The notes under the pieces: generated by a model | Seen by the model: only the letters and a program-made list of their open reading frames with translations | Database searches by the model: none | Told to the model about the DNA's origin: nothing | Made by a program: the position numbers and the translations under genes | In this document: piece after piece, positions 44,755 through 60,060 of the stretch | Position numbering within the stretch: the stretch's first letter is position 1 | How the letters are laid out: every line of letters begins with the position of its first letter | From: Adiantum capillus-veneris | Taxonomy: Eukaryota; Streptophyta; Polypodiopsida; Polypodiales; Pteridaceae | Direction of reading: 5' to 3' | NCBI GenBank assembly: GCA_014529385.2 | Contig: CM043962.1 | Span: 49,196,098 to 49,260,097, forward strand | DNA length: 64,000 nucleotides

Positions 44755-45644
44755 TCAGCAAAAGAGCTCCTGGAATAGAGCTGAAGACCGACGTGCCCGA
44801 CGCGCACGATCCTCACGACGACTCCAACCGCAATGGCCCGGGTCGTCAAAATCTTGGTGAAGAGAGCTCCAGAAACAACCCACGCCCTCCGTCCCCGTGA
44901 CGCGTCCAAACACCGGGCCGTCACCCGTGACCCGCGCCGGCCCCGATCCGAGCCGGGCACCTCCATGATAAAAAAGGCAAGATGCGAGCCAGACAGGACT
45001 CTTCAGGACGCGCCCAACCCGCGGGCCGTCACACCTCCAACATGAAAGATGTGAGCCAGACAGGGCTCTCCACATGACAAAAAGGAAAGATGCGAGCCAG
45101 ACAGGGCTCTTTATATCAAAAACAGGAACAACCAAAAACGCGACGAACCAAGCCAACGGTGTTCGTCGCGCCCCGGCCACTTTTGTGGCCCATGCTGAGC
45201 TGAAGACCCATTCAAGTCTACAAAGAGACCACAGGGCCCCGAGCTTGCCCTCCAAATGACGTCCAAACAGGGACCAACTTCGCAAGTGCTGCATTGCGAC
45301 GGAACGCTACTTCACATCCGGCTTTCAAGAAGCCTCCGCGCGGGCCAACGCAGCAGGTGGCTCTGCGCACACTGGGTTACCTATTCGGGGAACGCTCAAG
45401 TATGGGGCATTCTACTTGGGTGTTCAAAGCATACATTTTCAGCCTTCTTCTGCCAAAACCCCAAAAAAAATACACACTCACTCATTCAAAAGTACAAAAA
45501 CAAAGCATGCCTACTTACTTGCATTTTGGGAACAGTTTTGCTCACTTGCACTTATATGCACCCCTTAGTCCCTTGGCCTCATGCATAGCCAAATACTCTT
45601 TTTCCCACGTTCGACGAGGTCGTCGAACTCTCTTCAATCGGGGG

Positions 45645-46151
45645 TGTATATAAGGGGTATGAGCCTCCCGAGAACGGCCACGGGAGGGGACCCCCCACCT
45701 AGACACGCTAGCCTCACTCCACGCACTCGCGCACCGTGGGGACTCCACGCAAGGTTCCCCGGGGCACGCTATGACCCTCCGTCAGTGCGGTGGAGCCTGA
45801 GGCTACGTGGGGCTAGGGACCCGGAACGCAAGATCCGCGAAACGCAAACGGCCGTCGACCCATGGAACGCAACCACGCCCGAGCCGGTCCCGTCCGAGCC
45901 GGGCCCTCGTGAAGGCAACTTGACCCGAGCTGGTCCCGTCCGAGCTGGGCCCTCCTAAGCCGGTGCCATCCGCGCCAGGACCCCTTGAAGCAACACCTCG
46001 ACCCGAGCCGGTCCCGTCCGAGCCGGGCCCTCCTGAGCCGGTGCCGTCCGCGCCAGGACCCCTTGAAAAAACACCCCGACCCGAGCCGGTCCCGTCCGAG
46101 CCGGACCCAAAACGTCCCCTCCCCGACGCGCCCAGATTCTGGGGCGTCACA
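45645..46151 (+). repeat. Element F 3' LTR
   Basis: 507 bases, TGTATATAAGGGG...GGCGTCACA. It is preceded by a short G run (CGGGGG) as polypurine tract. It carries the same 78-bp minisatellite as the 5' LTR. Confidence 0.9.
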
Positions 46152-46770
46152 AATTGAACACTTCTCCATATGTAAAGAAACTTCTAAAGGTCTTGGATTC
46201 TACTTTGATGATGACGTAATTGAAAGAAGGAATCTCTCTACTGTTGCTCATGCGCATAAAGAAGGTGGCTTGTATCATATATATAGTGTCTCTTCTAGTT
46301 TGCAAACATAGGAGCCACATTTGCAACAGTTGTTCTCCCAAATTTAAAGCACCTCTCACAAATGATGATGCTATTCTTTGGAACTTAAGCGTTAGTCATG
46401 TCCCCATCACTACCTCGTAGCATCCTATTGCTAGGGATATTTTTTCTTGCCCAAACTTTGCGAGTCTCATCATGTTTGGTCTTCATGTGCAAAAGGAAAA
46501 CAACACAGGGATATATTTCCGAAGGAGGCCAACTTTTGTGCCTGTCAGAGTTTGGAGTTGGTTCATGAATTCTAATCTTCCAGGCCCTATGGAGGTTGAT
46601 TCACTTGGTGGATCAAAATAACCTTTGGCACTTGTGGATGATCTCTCTCTACAAAATCATAAGTATATTAAGTTTTGCTAACAAGTTTGATGCTCTCTAG
46701 ATTTTAAAGTCGGAGAGTCAAGTTGAAATCTAGTCTAACAAGGTCAACAAGGTCTTTTACAATTTGTGGA
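46152..46770 (+). pseudogene. Copia element E, pre-integrase and integrase N-terminal part
   Basis: This continues the protease reading interrupted by element F. Conceptual peptides give a pre-integrase segment (DDAILWNLSVSHVPI, family W..RLGH) near 46360-46410. They then give integrase-like CAKGKQHRDIFPKEANF, LELVHxF and DSLGGSK segments at about 46480-46620, and VDDLSLQN near 46633. The His/Cys pattern and the catalytic region are damaged by stops and shifts. Recognition fades after about 46770, so RT and RNase H are missing. Confidence 0.72.
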
Positions 46771-47634
46771 TCAAAGTCATTTGGAGATATAACCAAAAAA
46801 TTTCACATTCCATAGCAAATTTAAAAAGGCACGCCACAAACTCAGCACATAGTAAAAAAATCCTAAGCACATTAAAACATTAAAACAAGTTTATAGACTT
46901 TATCAACACCATTACATTTTATCAAGAACTCTTGTTACACTTCACAATCCTTAAAATTTTATTTTATTTAACATTTGATTTTGGTGGAAATACTCTAGAA
47001 ATTTGACACATTTTACAAAAACCACAATTTTTTTTTTGTTTATTAATTTGGTTTGTTATTAAATGCATTTTCTCAAAAGACCAAATGATCTTAGGGGGTT
47101 GACCTATAGGAAATCATCTATATATCACGTGCATTTAAAGGTTAATAAGAAAATTCCCATTAGAAGGGGCTTAGATGGTTCACAATTGCATGTTTGTCCT
47201 TATCACGAATGAGGTTACTAAAATGGTGAAAGCAACCAACATGGAATTCCTTGAAGTTACTAAAGGTTTTCACACAAATTTTTGACTCGACCATTAAAAA
47301 AAATCAAAATTTTGACCATCATTCTAGACCACTCGTTGGTGAGTGTAATACAACTATCCCACAACTATAGCCCACAAGAAAGAAAATCTCCCATGGAATA
47401 ATATTGCTCAGAGTAATAAAGCAATAGACACCACAAAATGGCTAAAAAGTTTGTGTTTCACAAGTCTTGCCCGTATTATGTAATGCAGGTTGTATTTCTA
47501 ATGACATAATGCACTTACCTAAACTTACTCTTTTTGACAAAAATAGGTTTAATGTTGAATTCCTCCACCAAGTGGACCTTTCCTTAGGGATGGGAGGGGG
47601 CCCCACACACACACATTATATGATCACTACTAAC

Positions 47635-47727
<93 letters not shown>

Positions 47728-48560
47728 GCATAAATTTCCTCACAAGGCAAAGACCTTACGATCATAGGCTCTTCAAAATTGAAAAATGAGAGCTTAAATT
47801 TTGAAATATTCAATATCTTGGCCACATTATGTGAGAAAAAAAAGGCATGGACCTAAAGAAGCTAAAGCTGGGAATATTTATTAGCTTTGCATGGCTAACC
47901 CACTATTTGGCAGAATCTAAGGGTCAAATACCATGGGATTGTTAAAGAGAATAATGCATTCTTGGAGCTCAAAAGCAAAAGACACAAAAAAAAACATCAA
48001 AAAATTCACCTTAAAGAGAATTTTGATTGCTCATACATACCTGCTCCTTTGCATCTATTTTATTATAGGTTAACTACATAGATTCCCTCCTAGACTAGAA
48101 AGTCCTTTGGAAGTAGTTGGTAGTAAATCACCATGTACTAGTCAGCAATGCTCTTGCCTTTCCTTACCTTTCCCTTTACTTGCTCAAAAGGTATGTCCTT
48201 TGATACCCTGAACAATTAGCACATATTGCTAGAGAAATCGTGCTGCATCATGCTTGGCAAGAGAAATTGAGCTCAACACCTCTCGGTAACATCTTCTGGG
48301 ATTCCGAGTAATATCTTCTGGGATTCCGAGTAATAAAACTACTTTGAAAATTACAGCCACATGCCAAGTCTTATACAATTTTGGTTTCAACTCAAACTTA
48401 TAGTGAATAAGAATTCTTTTTTGTACAGTAACAATCCACACAATTGCACACAATGAAGGGAATGTAGTGCAAGACCTCGATGATATAGCTAAGTTGATGC
48501 TCATTCACTTAAGTCATACTAACCCAAATATCCATCCAAAGGAGTGGACAAAGTGAGAGC
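46770..48560. other. Unassigned AT-rich spacer with compound microsatellite
   Basis: No gene was recognised. A (CT)n tract at 47637-47675 joins a (CA)n tract to 47725. A 23-base direct repeat (ATATCTTCTGGGATTCCGAGTAAT-like) occurs at about 48288-48332. Confidence 0.45.
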
Positions 48561-49797
48561 CTCGCTTTTTGGCAGTGTCAGTAGAACTATAACACCCTCA
48601 GGAGTGGACCTGTTGGTGGATAAGGTCTCTACCAAGGATAATTTCTTGCTTTTGCTATACTCACTAGGCAACGAGAAATCTCTAGGGTGGGATAGTATGG
48701 AGATTCTTCAAGGGGTTCTAGGAGGATCTGAAGACCCCTATTACATGCTTGAAAAACAAATCCTTTGTTGAAGGGGTGTTGGATACAAGCATGAAAAGAG
48801 GTCTCACCAAATGTATTCCTAAGCAAGTTTATTGTTCTTATGGGAAACCATGGTGGTCCATCACAATGATGATGATGGAATATAAATCATTGCCAAAGTT
48901 ATCGCCCCTAGGCTTTCTCAACTCTTGGATAAAGCTATCACCTCCTACCAGCACGGCTTTATTGAAGGAACATCAATATATGACAACATTTGGCAGGAAT
49001 GGTTTGGATCAAGTATGCAAAATTCACCAATCAAGAATATATCCTTTTATAACTTGACCTTGACAAAGCGTTTGACCAAATCTCTTGGCCCTACATAGAA
49101 GATGTCATAAAAATGATGGGTTGTGGACCTTGGTTGTGTCATATCGTCCACACTCTATGAGCAAACACTCACTCGGAGCTATAATTTAACAACAGGATTG
49201 TGGGCACCTTTGTAGATAAAAGATCAATCAAACAAGGTTTTCCTCTAGTCTCACTATTGTTCATAATTGATTCTCATCCCTTGGTTACTATGCTAGAGGC
49301 AAGTGCTACAGGATGATAAATGAAAGGGTTGTATTTACCATGTAACAAACAACTCTCAGCAAATCCCTTTGCTGATGACTCATTGTTTTTCTTTAAAGAT
49401 AGCCCTGAGGTGTTGAGAAAGGCTCTAGAGATTGCTCAAACATTTTCCATAGCCTTTGGTTCTAAATACAATGTGAAATAATCAAGATTTATTTCTTTAT
49501 CAAAAAACAATTTGTTCGACCCATCTGAACCATTGAGAGAGATTGTCTTAAAAGGAAAGATTTCCTACCACCTTGGGGCCCATTTCTTCAAAACAAGGGT
49601 TCCTATAGGTCATGGAAAAAGCTAGAAGAAAGACTCAAAGGTGGGAATATATGCTCTTATGCTTCCACTACAGGATGAAGGTGATCAACTCATTTATAAT
49701 CCCATATATTTTCTTTATTGGGCAACTCCTCAAAACAGCGAAATGCAACTGCAAAGAATTCTTTAAACAAGTAAAAAGATCCCGATTGTGGTAATAG
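48560..49797 (+). pseudogene. L1-type LINE reverse transcriptase remnant
   Basis: In shifting frames the conceptual peptides follow a plant LINE RT in order: LGNEKSLGWDSMEI (about 48666), a LTKCIPKQ region (48808), IIAKVIAPRLSQLLDKAI and YQHGFIEGTSIYDNI (48890-48990), LDLDKAFDQISWPYIEDV (49056-49110), KRSIKQGFPLVSLLF (49220-49265), and PFADDSLFFFKDS (49370-49410) with the catalytic FADD box. A KISYHLGAHF region follows near 49558. Stops and frameshifts are frequent. The remnant ends where the element B LTR begins. No endonuclease domain or poly-A tail was seen, so it is cut at both ends. Confidence 0.85.
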
Positions 49798-49798
49798 C

Positions 49799-50742
49799 AC
49801 ATTGCTAACATCAAAATCTATATATGTATAGCCTATGATGTAATCTCTCATTTTTTAGATCAATCTAGACATCTATAGCCTTCATCCCTTGTAATTCTTT
49901 GATTTTTGGACTTAATGTGTAAGCATTCATGCGATTATGAGCGAGAGAGAGTGGAGTTAAATGCTTTCAAATTGTATCACTGAAGTCTTAGGCTATAAAG
50001 AGTTAGAAAGTTTCTAATTTTTGAACCCAGAACCTTTGACTCAAGGTATAAAAGCCAATTTTTGTAAAACCTAGAGGAGTCTTTTTGGATTATAAGTGTT
50101 ATGACTATTCTACAAAGAGCTGTATATTACTCATAACTCCTTTGTGAAGTGTCTGTTTAAAGCGTCATTTTCTTCATTTTCGTTCACATGTGAAAGTTCT
50201 TTGTGACCTTATGTGCTTTTTGGGATAAAGTTGTGTTTTTGTTGCTGCTCACCTTCTCCTTAATTTTCTCTCATAACTTAGGGTTTACATAAAAAAACTA
50301 CATTTTATGCATTGGAGGGGTATTGGAGAATCATTGTTGAGCTCTAGGGCGCATTCGGAGCTGGAAACAATTAGGCCAAATTTGCCTTGTAGATAGTAAA
50401 CACAATTTTGGAAAGTGGCCAAAAGGGGGATTTGAGAACATGGGCATGTGTCTTTAGGTGTTGTCTATCCATCCTATAAGTTTTGTCTCGTTTGGGCTTT
50501 GTTCACTAAATGAATCAACGAGATTTGTTTGCAGCGTCATAGATAGCAATTGCTATCGAATATGCAATTGAGTGTAGCTTTGAGTAGATAGGGATTGAGT
50601 GTGTTTCCCAAGAGAGAGACAACCTCTTGTAGACTCCGTGCACTGGTTGAGTCGACTCTATCCCACAATATGACATTTATGTTTGTGGTTCTCACTATCA
50701 CTATAATAAGATAACAAGGCTTGGCATTTGGAGAGCCCCACA
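49799..50742 (+). repeat. Element B 5' LTR
   Basis: About 944 bases, ending CCCCACA before the primer site. It is homologous to the minus-strand LTR at 23297-24619. The TATA box TATAAAA is at 50047-50053 in AAGGTATAAAAGCCAA, followed by TTTTGTAAAACCTAG. The corresponding element A sequence is GAGGTATATAAGCCAAAGTT. The first bases are altered (the expected TGTTAGC reads like ACATTGC). Confidence 0.85.
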
Positions 50743-50745
50743 TTT

Positions 50746-50763
50746 TGGCACCGTTGCCAAGGA
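50746..50763 (+). other. Element B primer-binding site (tRNA-Asp, decayed)
   Basis: TGGCACCGTTGCCAAGGA matches element A's primer site at 15 of 18 positions. All three differences are G to A. Confidence 0.85.
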
Positions 50764-53030
50764 TGAGGTGACCTAAACTAGGGAAAAATCTTAGTGCTCA
50801 GTAGTTTTTTCTGAAAACTCCCTCTAAGTTCACCTAGAGTATAAAAACAAACTTTTAGAAACCGCATGGTAGAGGTGTCTATTTTGGCAATGTAGAGATG
50901 TCTTGGGAGTTGTCATACTCGTCAAGACCCTTTAGGCTTAGATTAGGTTGTTTGAGTGGTTGATAGCTTAGACTATGTCAAAGTAAAGAAAAAAGAGTGT
51001 TGGTGGACAATTTCCACTACCTTTTGCTAATGTGATTAGGAGTGGGGTAAGTAGGAATCAAGGAAGGCTTCCAATCTATCTCACACTTTGGATTAACATC
51101 ACTGAAGCTTTTTAAAGAAAATTTTAGAATTTTCAGGTACGAGACTCATAAGGTGAGTTCAAAGCTTCAAAAATAGTATTTATGGTCATCATTGATCTTA
51201 GAAAGGCTCCAACAACTTGCAGGTAAGTAAAAAATCGGCTTTCAAGAAAACTTTCAAATTTCAACAAAAAATGGGCTTATTTTCTCCGCAGTGATAGATG
51301 CATTTTAAAGTGAGTTTTGCTGGCCAAAAGTACTTGCATTAGTCTATGTGAGACCGGAATGCCATCAAAATCCCAAAAAGGTGCAAATTTTGTCTTGTAA
51401 ATAATAAGCGCTTTTTTTCCCTAGCCTAAAATTGAACTTTTTTCATTTGCACATCTTGTTTGGGTAAATTTCTAATACTTTTGTGAAGGCTCAAAAGATT
51501 ATAATTCCATTTTGGGGCAAAATTGGGCCAAAACAACCCTCACTCTGAACATACAAATAACAAGGGCTAAGATACTGAATAGAACTTGATGAAACTTCTT
51601 GAGAGGTCTTATAACACTTTGTTACAACTATCGAAAGTGAAAAAGTGGAAAAAAGCTGCAAAAATTGGCACCTAGATAATAAGCACTCTTAATATCTAGG
51701 GGCTTAAAAGGCAAGATTTTGACCATTTCTCAACTCCATAGGTATTGACGTAGTGTAAGGAGGCTCTAATTCAAGTTTGGTATCATTTGAGCTTGTAACT
51801 TGCCAGAGAGGCTTATAAATCTCTGAAACTAGACTACAGACACAAAATTTGGCATAGGAACTTCAAAATTGAACAAAACTTCATGAAGCTTGATTTGTGA
51901 CTTGATTAGGATCTCAGGGGGTGCACTATGTAATCATGTTAATGTATAACGTGAGTTCGAAAGGAGGGGTTTTGAAATGCAAAAAATTTAGGCAATTTAA
52001 CAGAGACACATTAAAATAAGGGGTTTTTATATTCAATTTTGGAAAAATTTCCTAAATTAAGGGGTCATTTTGTTCATTCAAACATATTAAAAGAGGGGTT
52101 TTTTTAATACCCAGCGAATGCACATTATATAGGGGGTACTGAAAGGTGAATCCTACGAGATTAGGATATGAGTATCTAGCACAAACTAGAAAACTCAACT
52201 TTTGTAAATTTTTCCAAAGGGGGTTGGGTCTAGAGTAGTAATGGAGTGCTTGGCAGAAGTTTAAAGTAATTTGGACATCATTTGACTCGCATGACCACTT
52301 GATTTGAAATTAAAACTGCTAGATATAAAACTATTGGAAAATTGGACCAAATTGACCAAAAATTGAAAACCTCATTCAAGACTTATTGGATACATGATTG
52401 ACCCATGTGGACCAACAAAAGTGGAAAATAATCATTTTTTGTTCTAGTAGATAATAAACACGCTTATTATCTCATGCTAGCCAAAAAAGTACTTTTCTTG
52501 ATATTTTTGGTTCACAGGTTTGATAAACACCTTATACAAACAGGCTAGCAAGTTTAAGTTCATTTGGATACTATTTGCTAATTGAAATTGAGTTTTTGGA
52601 TTTGAAGGTTGCAGATTGACTTTGTGGTAACTTTGATAGGATTGGAGCTGAAATTTTTGACCAAGAGTCCTTGTATAAGCTTGCTCATCAATAGATTGAC
52701 TTTATCACCCTTGGTTGTATAGGAGTGATTGAGGTCTAGTTTGAGAAATAGTCATAATGGATTTACAATGACAAGCGACTGAAACAGATTGGTATTGGTA
52801 TTGAAGACTAGGTATTTATTTCCATTGAGTATTTTGAGTCTTTAAGTACCTAAGTTCCTGCCCTATTGTGGCAAATCAAGTCTATAATAGAGAGATAAGA
52901 GTAGAGTATCTATAGAGGAGAGCGTAAACCAAGGGAGGCTATTAGAGACACTCACTCTGACTCAAGTTTCAAAATGTCTTCCTTCTCAACTTAATCAAGG
53001 ACTAAAACCTCTCTTAGGTTCAAGCACTAA
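50764..53030 (+). other. Element B untranslated leader with B-type palindromes
   Basis: 2.3 kb without an ORF. B palindromes of the form AGATAATAAG(N4-6)CTTATTATCT occur at 51671-51700 (extended to CCTAGATA...TATCTAGG) and 52449-52472. A partial copy lies at about 51400-51417, and a half-site in the LTR near 50391. Confidence 0.75.
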
Positions 53031-53039
53031 TCTTTTATA

Positions 53040-54055
53040 AGACTAACAAGCATGGGGCTCAAATTTACCTGGATCCTAGTGAGGAGTATGTGGTAAAGGT
53101 AAATGATCAGACAATTGAGTTTGAAGAGAAGGTTAGAGCTAACAAGAAAGATACCTTCTACATGGACCAAAATAGAGTGTAATATCTCAAAATTTGGTGG
53201 ATTGATGGGGTTTGGAAGCCAACACCTTGCAGACATGACCACTAAGGAGGGACTAACAATGTTAGAATTAGAAGGGTATGACCAGATAGATGCCAAACTG
53301 CTGAAGCACATACCTACAGATAACCCACAACTTGGAGTTTATTGTTGGGAGGAAAATAATGTCACAAATTTAATATCGACAACTTATGCTAAACTGGGGC
53401 AGCTGATACCCTTGAAAATTATGTATATTTCAAGATAAGGGAGAAAGGTTTAGCGGACCTTCCCATACATCTCTTTAGGGATTTTTATAATAATAGAAAC
53501 TTTTTTATGATGACTTTGAAGGAGGTTGAACAAACAAAGTATCATGGCTACTTGATCCAAGAAATTATCATGGGTTTGAGACCTAAAATAGAACAAAACT
53601 TGGGACCAACCGAGAGAGCATTTGGTAGTATGGCCAATCAATGAGGTAGTCCGGCTTGGGGCAGCCACCTCAATGATGATAATTGGGGGGGGGGGGGGGG
53701 ATACATAAACCACCATTAATAAGAAAAGAACGGGTGACACCAGGACAAGAAGAGGTCCACATGAGTCACACCTACCACGCAAGTTGTTTGAAGGCTTAGC
53801 TGGAGATGCATCAACCAGAAGAATGGGTGCTGAACATAATCATGTGGCGAGGCTAGCTAACTATTAAAAATGGGTCAAAAAATACTATGAATCAGGGGAT
53901 CCATATGAACATTTAGCAAGCTTTAGGCAGTTCATGAGAGCGGAGCACAAAATGGACTTCCACACTCAATTTGAGGGGTTTGGGATGACTTTGGAAGGTA
54001 AAGCCTTAACTTGGTTGTCTCAGATCAAGGGGCCCGCTTTATCAACATTTTTAGT
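53040..54055 (+). pseudogene. gag: gag of element B
   Basis: The N-terminal part (about 53060-53160) aligns with element A's gag fragment. The capsid core is recognisable at 53870-54040 as YYESGDPYEHLASFRQFMRA, then FEGFGMTLEGKALTWLSQI, the retrotransposon gag pattern (...W...L...A..W). Stops and shifts and a 16-base G run (53685-53700) break it. The frame passes straight into integrase sequence near 54050, marking a deletion of the enzyme region. Confidence 0.75.
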
Positions 54056-54789
54056 TAAGCAACAAAATTTACGGCTTATTATCCCAGTTGCAATGGGTAG
54101 GTAGAGAGAAATAATAAAACCATTAAGACCATTCTCACAAAGATAGTACAGAAGGAACCACACAAGTGGGACAACAAGATTCAGACAACCTTATGGGCAG
54201 GTTATTATTGGCATGACACCCTTTTTGAATGGTATATGGAATAGAGGTAGTAGTTTTGATGGAATTTTCCATTCCCAGTCTGAGACTGGAAGTTGAACAT
54301 GGGACAGATTTTAACCAAAATCTGAATCACATGTTGGATGAGTTTCTTCAATTGAATGAAATAAAAAAAAGGGAAATGTTGGAGCAAGAAGTGGACCAAG
54401 AAAGGAGGAAGCATTGGCATGATAGTAAGATTAAGGTCAGAGAGATTCAAGAAGGGTCATTTGGTATTGGTTTACCAGTTAAAGTTGGACGAAATAATCC
54501 AAATTTGAAGATAGCTTGGTCAGGACCCTATGAAGTGGATTGGAAGTTCTCCAATGGTACAATAAGGCTCAAAGATTTGTCGAGATTACTATTACTAAGA
54601 GTATACAATGGGGCCAAGTTCAAGTTATACTATGCCATGCTAGGTTAGAGAAAATCCCAATAGAACCAGTGCCAGATGTCCACGTTGAATCAGAAGATAA
54701 ACCCTTGGATTTATTTCATATCAGACCAGTGCAATTTCAGCCCTTCAGCAATCATGGACAACACTCAATCTAGATTCAAACATGTGCCG

Positions 54790-54790
<1 letters not shown>
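54056..54790 (+). pseudogene. Integrase C-terminal part of element B
   Basis: Conceptual translation begins within the catalytic Glu region (NGQVERNNKTIKTILTKIVQKEP-like, 54085-54150). It continues through a KIQTTLWA segment to the open frame 54229-54648, with VYGIEVV-MEFSIPSLR, LDE-LQLNEI and a C-terminal WSGPYEV-WKFSNGTIRLKDL. Element A has the same succession (VFGLNAILPIEFLISTLR). Unlike A, no protease motif follows; the frame ends and gives way to second-ORF sequence. Confidence 0.78.
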
Positions 54791-57957
<3,167 letters not shown>

Positions 57958-57959
57958 AT

Positions 57960-60060
57960 ATTTTTCTCTCAAATTTTATAAACTATGTCTACGTGGTGAT
58001 GTAAGTGTATGATCCAAAGAGAATGCGACAAAGAGGAGTGTGTGTGTCTCTACGAGTGTAAGCATGAAAGGGTAGGCGATGATTGTGGGGTAGGTGTCTG
58101 ACATGCACTAGTGCTACAAGGTGTGTGTAAGTCTAAGATATTAGGTGTGTAGGGCCGTAGTTGGCAAGAACGTAGGGATTTTAACCATTGGCAAGAGAGG
58201 GTTATGTGCCTGATTTGGGAGCAAGCAATAATGGATCCCATGTTTGCATGATTAGTGGTGGCACATAGGGGTGCTTGTGTGTACGATGTTGTGAGTGCAC
58301 CATTTGCAGGTCAACAAGGTAGGTGGTGACAGATAGGATTAATGGTGAAGGTGTGTGTCACTGAGTGAGGGTGTGATGTGTGATAGTGTTGGTGATAGTA
58401 TGAGCGAGAAATAGGAAGAGAAGGTGGGCATGCATAGTAGATGACAAAACACCCCTATGAAGTACAAAAATTGCATGTATGAAAAAATAGATTATAAACC
58501 TATCAAGATGCCGTCAAATTTGGATTTTATGCTTATATTTAACCTAATCTTGAAATGTAACATGTTTGTTGAGTGAACTTTATCAATTTGAAGACAACAT
58601 AGTATTGCCTCAAAATGAGTCCAATTCTGGTAAATTGGAAAAGCACTCTTGCCTTTGTGTTGTTTGCTATTTAGGGTATTAGGTGCCCCAAAACTCAAGG
58701 AAGAAGAGTTACATAGTGAGATATCCATAAACACATTCAAAGTTGATTTTTGATCACAAAGACACTACCGATATATTCATCAAAATGTGAATTTTACTAG
58801 CGAATCAATATAGAGAATTTTTCATAAATGGGCCATTCCAATATATAGGCTTTTCATTTTTTAGAAGCATAATAACACCTTTAAAACTATCTATGCTAGC
58901 TATGTAGCACTTTAGAGGTCATGTTTTAGGGTGATCTAATGCCAATTTTATGAAAGTTGGCCAAAAACAACACACGTGTTGTGGCTCGTTAGGTTTAAAA
59001 ATGTCATGCAAACCCAACTCTAAAGGTAGAATTAGTAGCCAAAATATTTTCAATTTTTTTACATGTCATAAGCTTTTTTTGATGATATAGAGCACTGAAG
59101 AACCTCCTTCACATCTCATGAAATAATTTTAGGAAGTTGCTGAGTGTAAGAGGACATAAAAGTGTTCTGTTACCAATTTAGTGTTTCAAAGCTAAAATCA
59201 AGAAACTTTAGATGTGATATAATTTAATAATCATATAGTTATTATTTATAAACAGATAATTAATATTTTAATATTTTGAACATAATGAAGTTGATTTATG
59301 ATATAGAATGGACTCTTCCTTCTTAATTTACAATATAAATGAGGTAAATAATCCTTGATCAATTTCCTTTCATTACTCTAAGTGATTTAAGGTTAATCAC
59401 CTTGATTAGCTCACTATATTTTTTGCTCTCAAAATGAGTTTGAGAAGACTCTCTAAAGCTAAAGATGATTTTCCATAGGGTCTCCAAGTCCAATCCAATT
59501 TGTTAGAGTTGTGGGCTTTCATTTTTTTTTTTTGGGTAATTTGTGCTAAGTTTAAGTAGCCCTCATCTTCCCCAGGTCCTACCTATTGCTAATTTTGACC
59601 CGGGCATGGCCTAATATCATTTCCTAGTACCTTCCTAGCTTGAAAATGAAGTTATGCTAACTTGGTTGCATTCTCACCTTAACTAGTAATATCTGCCTTT
59701 GTGGTCAGTGTATGTGACAAAATATCTACTAGGCCATGCAATACACTATCTATCAGGCCATGTGATATAATATCTACTAGGGTCTTTGATTATTTACACA
59801 GTTTCAATAACCAATAACCTTTTGGAGGTGATTCAGGGGTCATTTTATGTCTCAATTTGATTCACAAAATTCATAGTTGAAGTATTCATGTGCCTAAGAT
59901 TCTAAATATGCCAAAAAAGGTCAATTTTATACCTAGTATTCTCAAATAGGATCAAGAAACAATTTCTTTATTCTATAAAGATGGAAACCTGAAAGTCATG
60001 GCCCTAGGACTCTGATAAAACATGGTCTTACGATTTGATTTCGGTAGCCATTTTCTTGAA
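57960..60060. other. Unassigned AT-rich spacer
   Basis: No coding or RNA feature was recognised. GT-rich words dominate 58025-58440. Near 59720-59785 the segment ATATCTACTAGGCCATG is repeated with variation. Confidence 0.4.

Larger units (their letters stand above)
44238..46151 (+). mobile_element. Element F: 1.9-kb GC-rich non-autonomous LTR retrotransposon (TRIM-like)
   Basis: Two LTRs of about 500 bases flank a 904-base interior. A perfect 12-base initiator-Met primer site follows the first LTR. The interior holds no RT, integrase or gag motif; its open frames come from high G+C. The element sits inside the protease/pre-integrase coding sequence of copia element E, and joining the flanks restores that reading. 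The target duplication is AATTG: complete at 46152-46156, with AATT at 44234-44237. It is slightly larger than classical TRIMs. The LTRs differ at roughly 13 sites, so it is fairly young. Confidence 0.9.

Noticed and set aside
44206-46157. Long Pro/Glu/Ser-rich and Gly-rich frames in element F
   Set aside because: They arise in several frames and both strands from the GC-rich 78-bp repeat in the LTRs; an LTR with a primer site explains the sequence.
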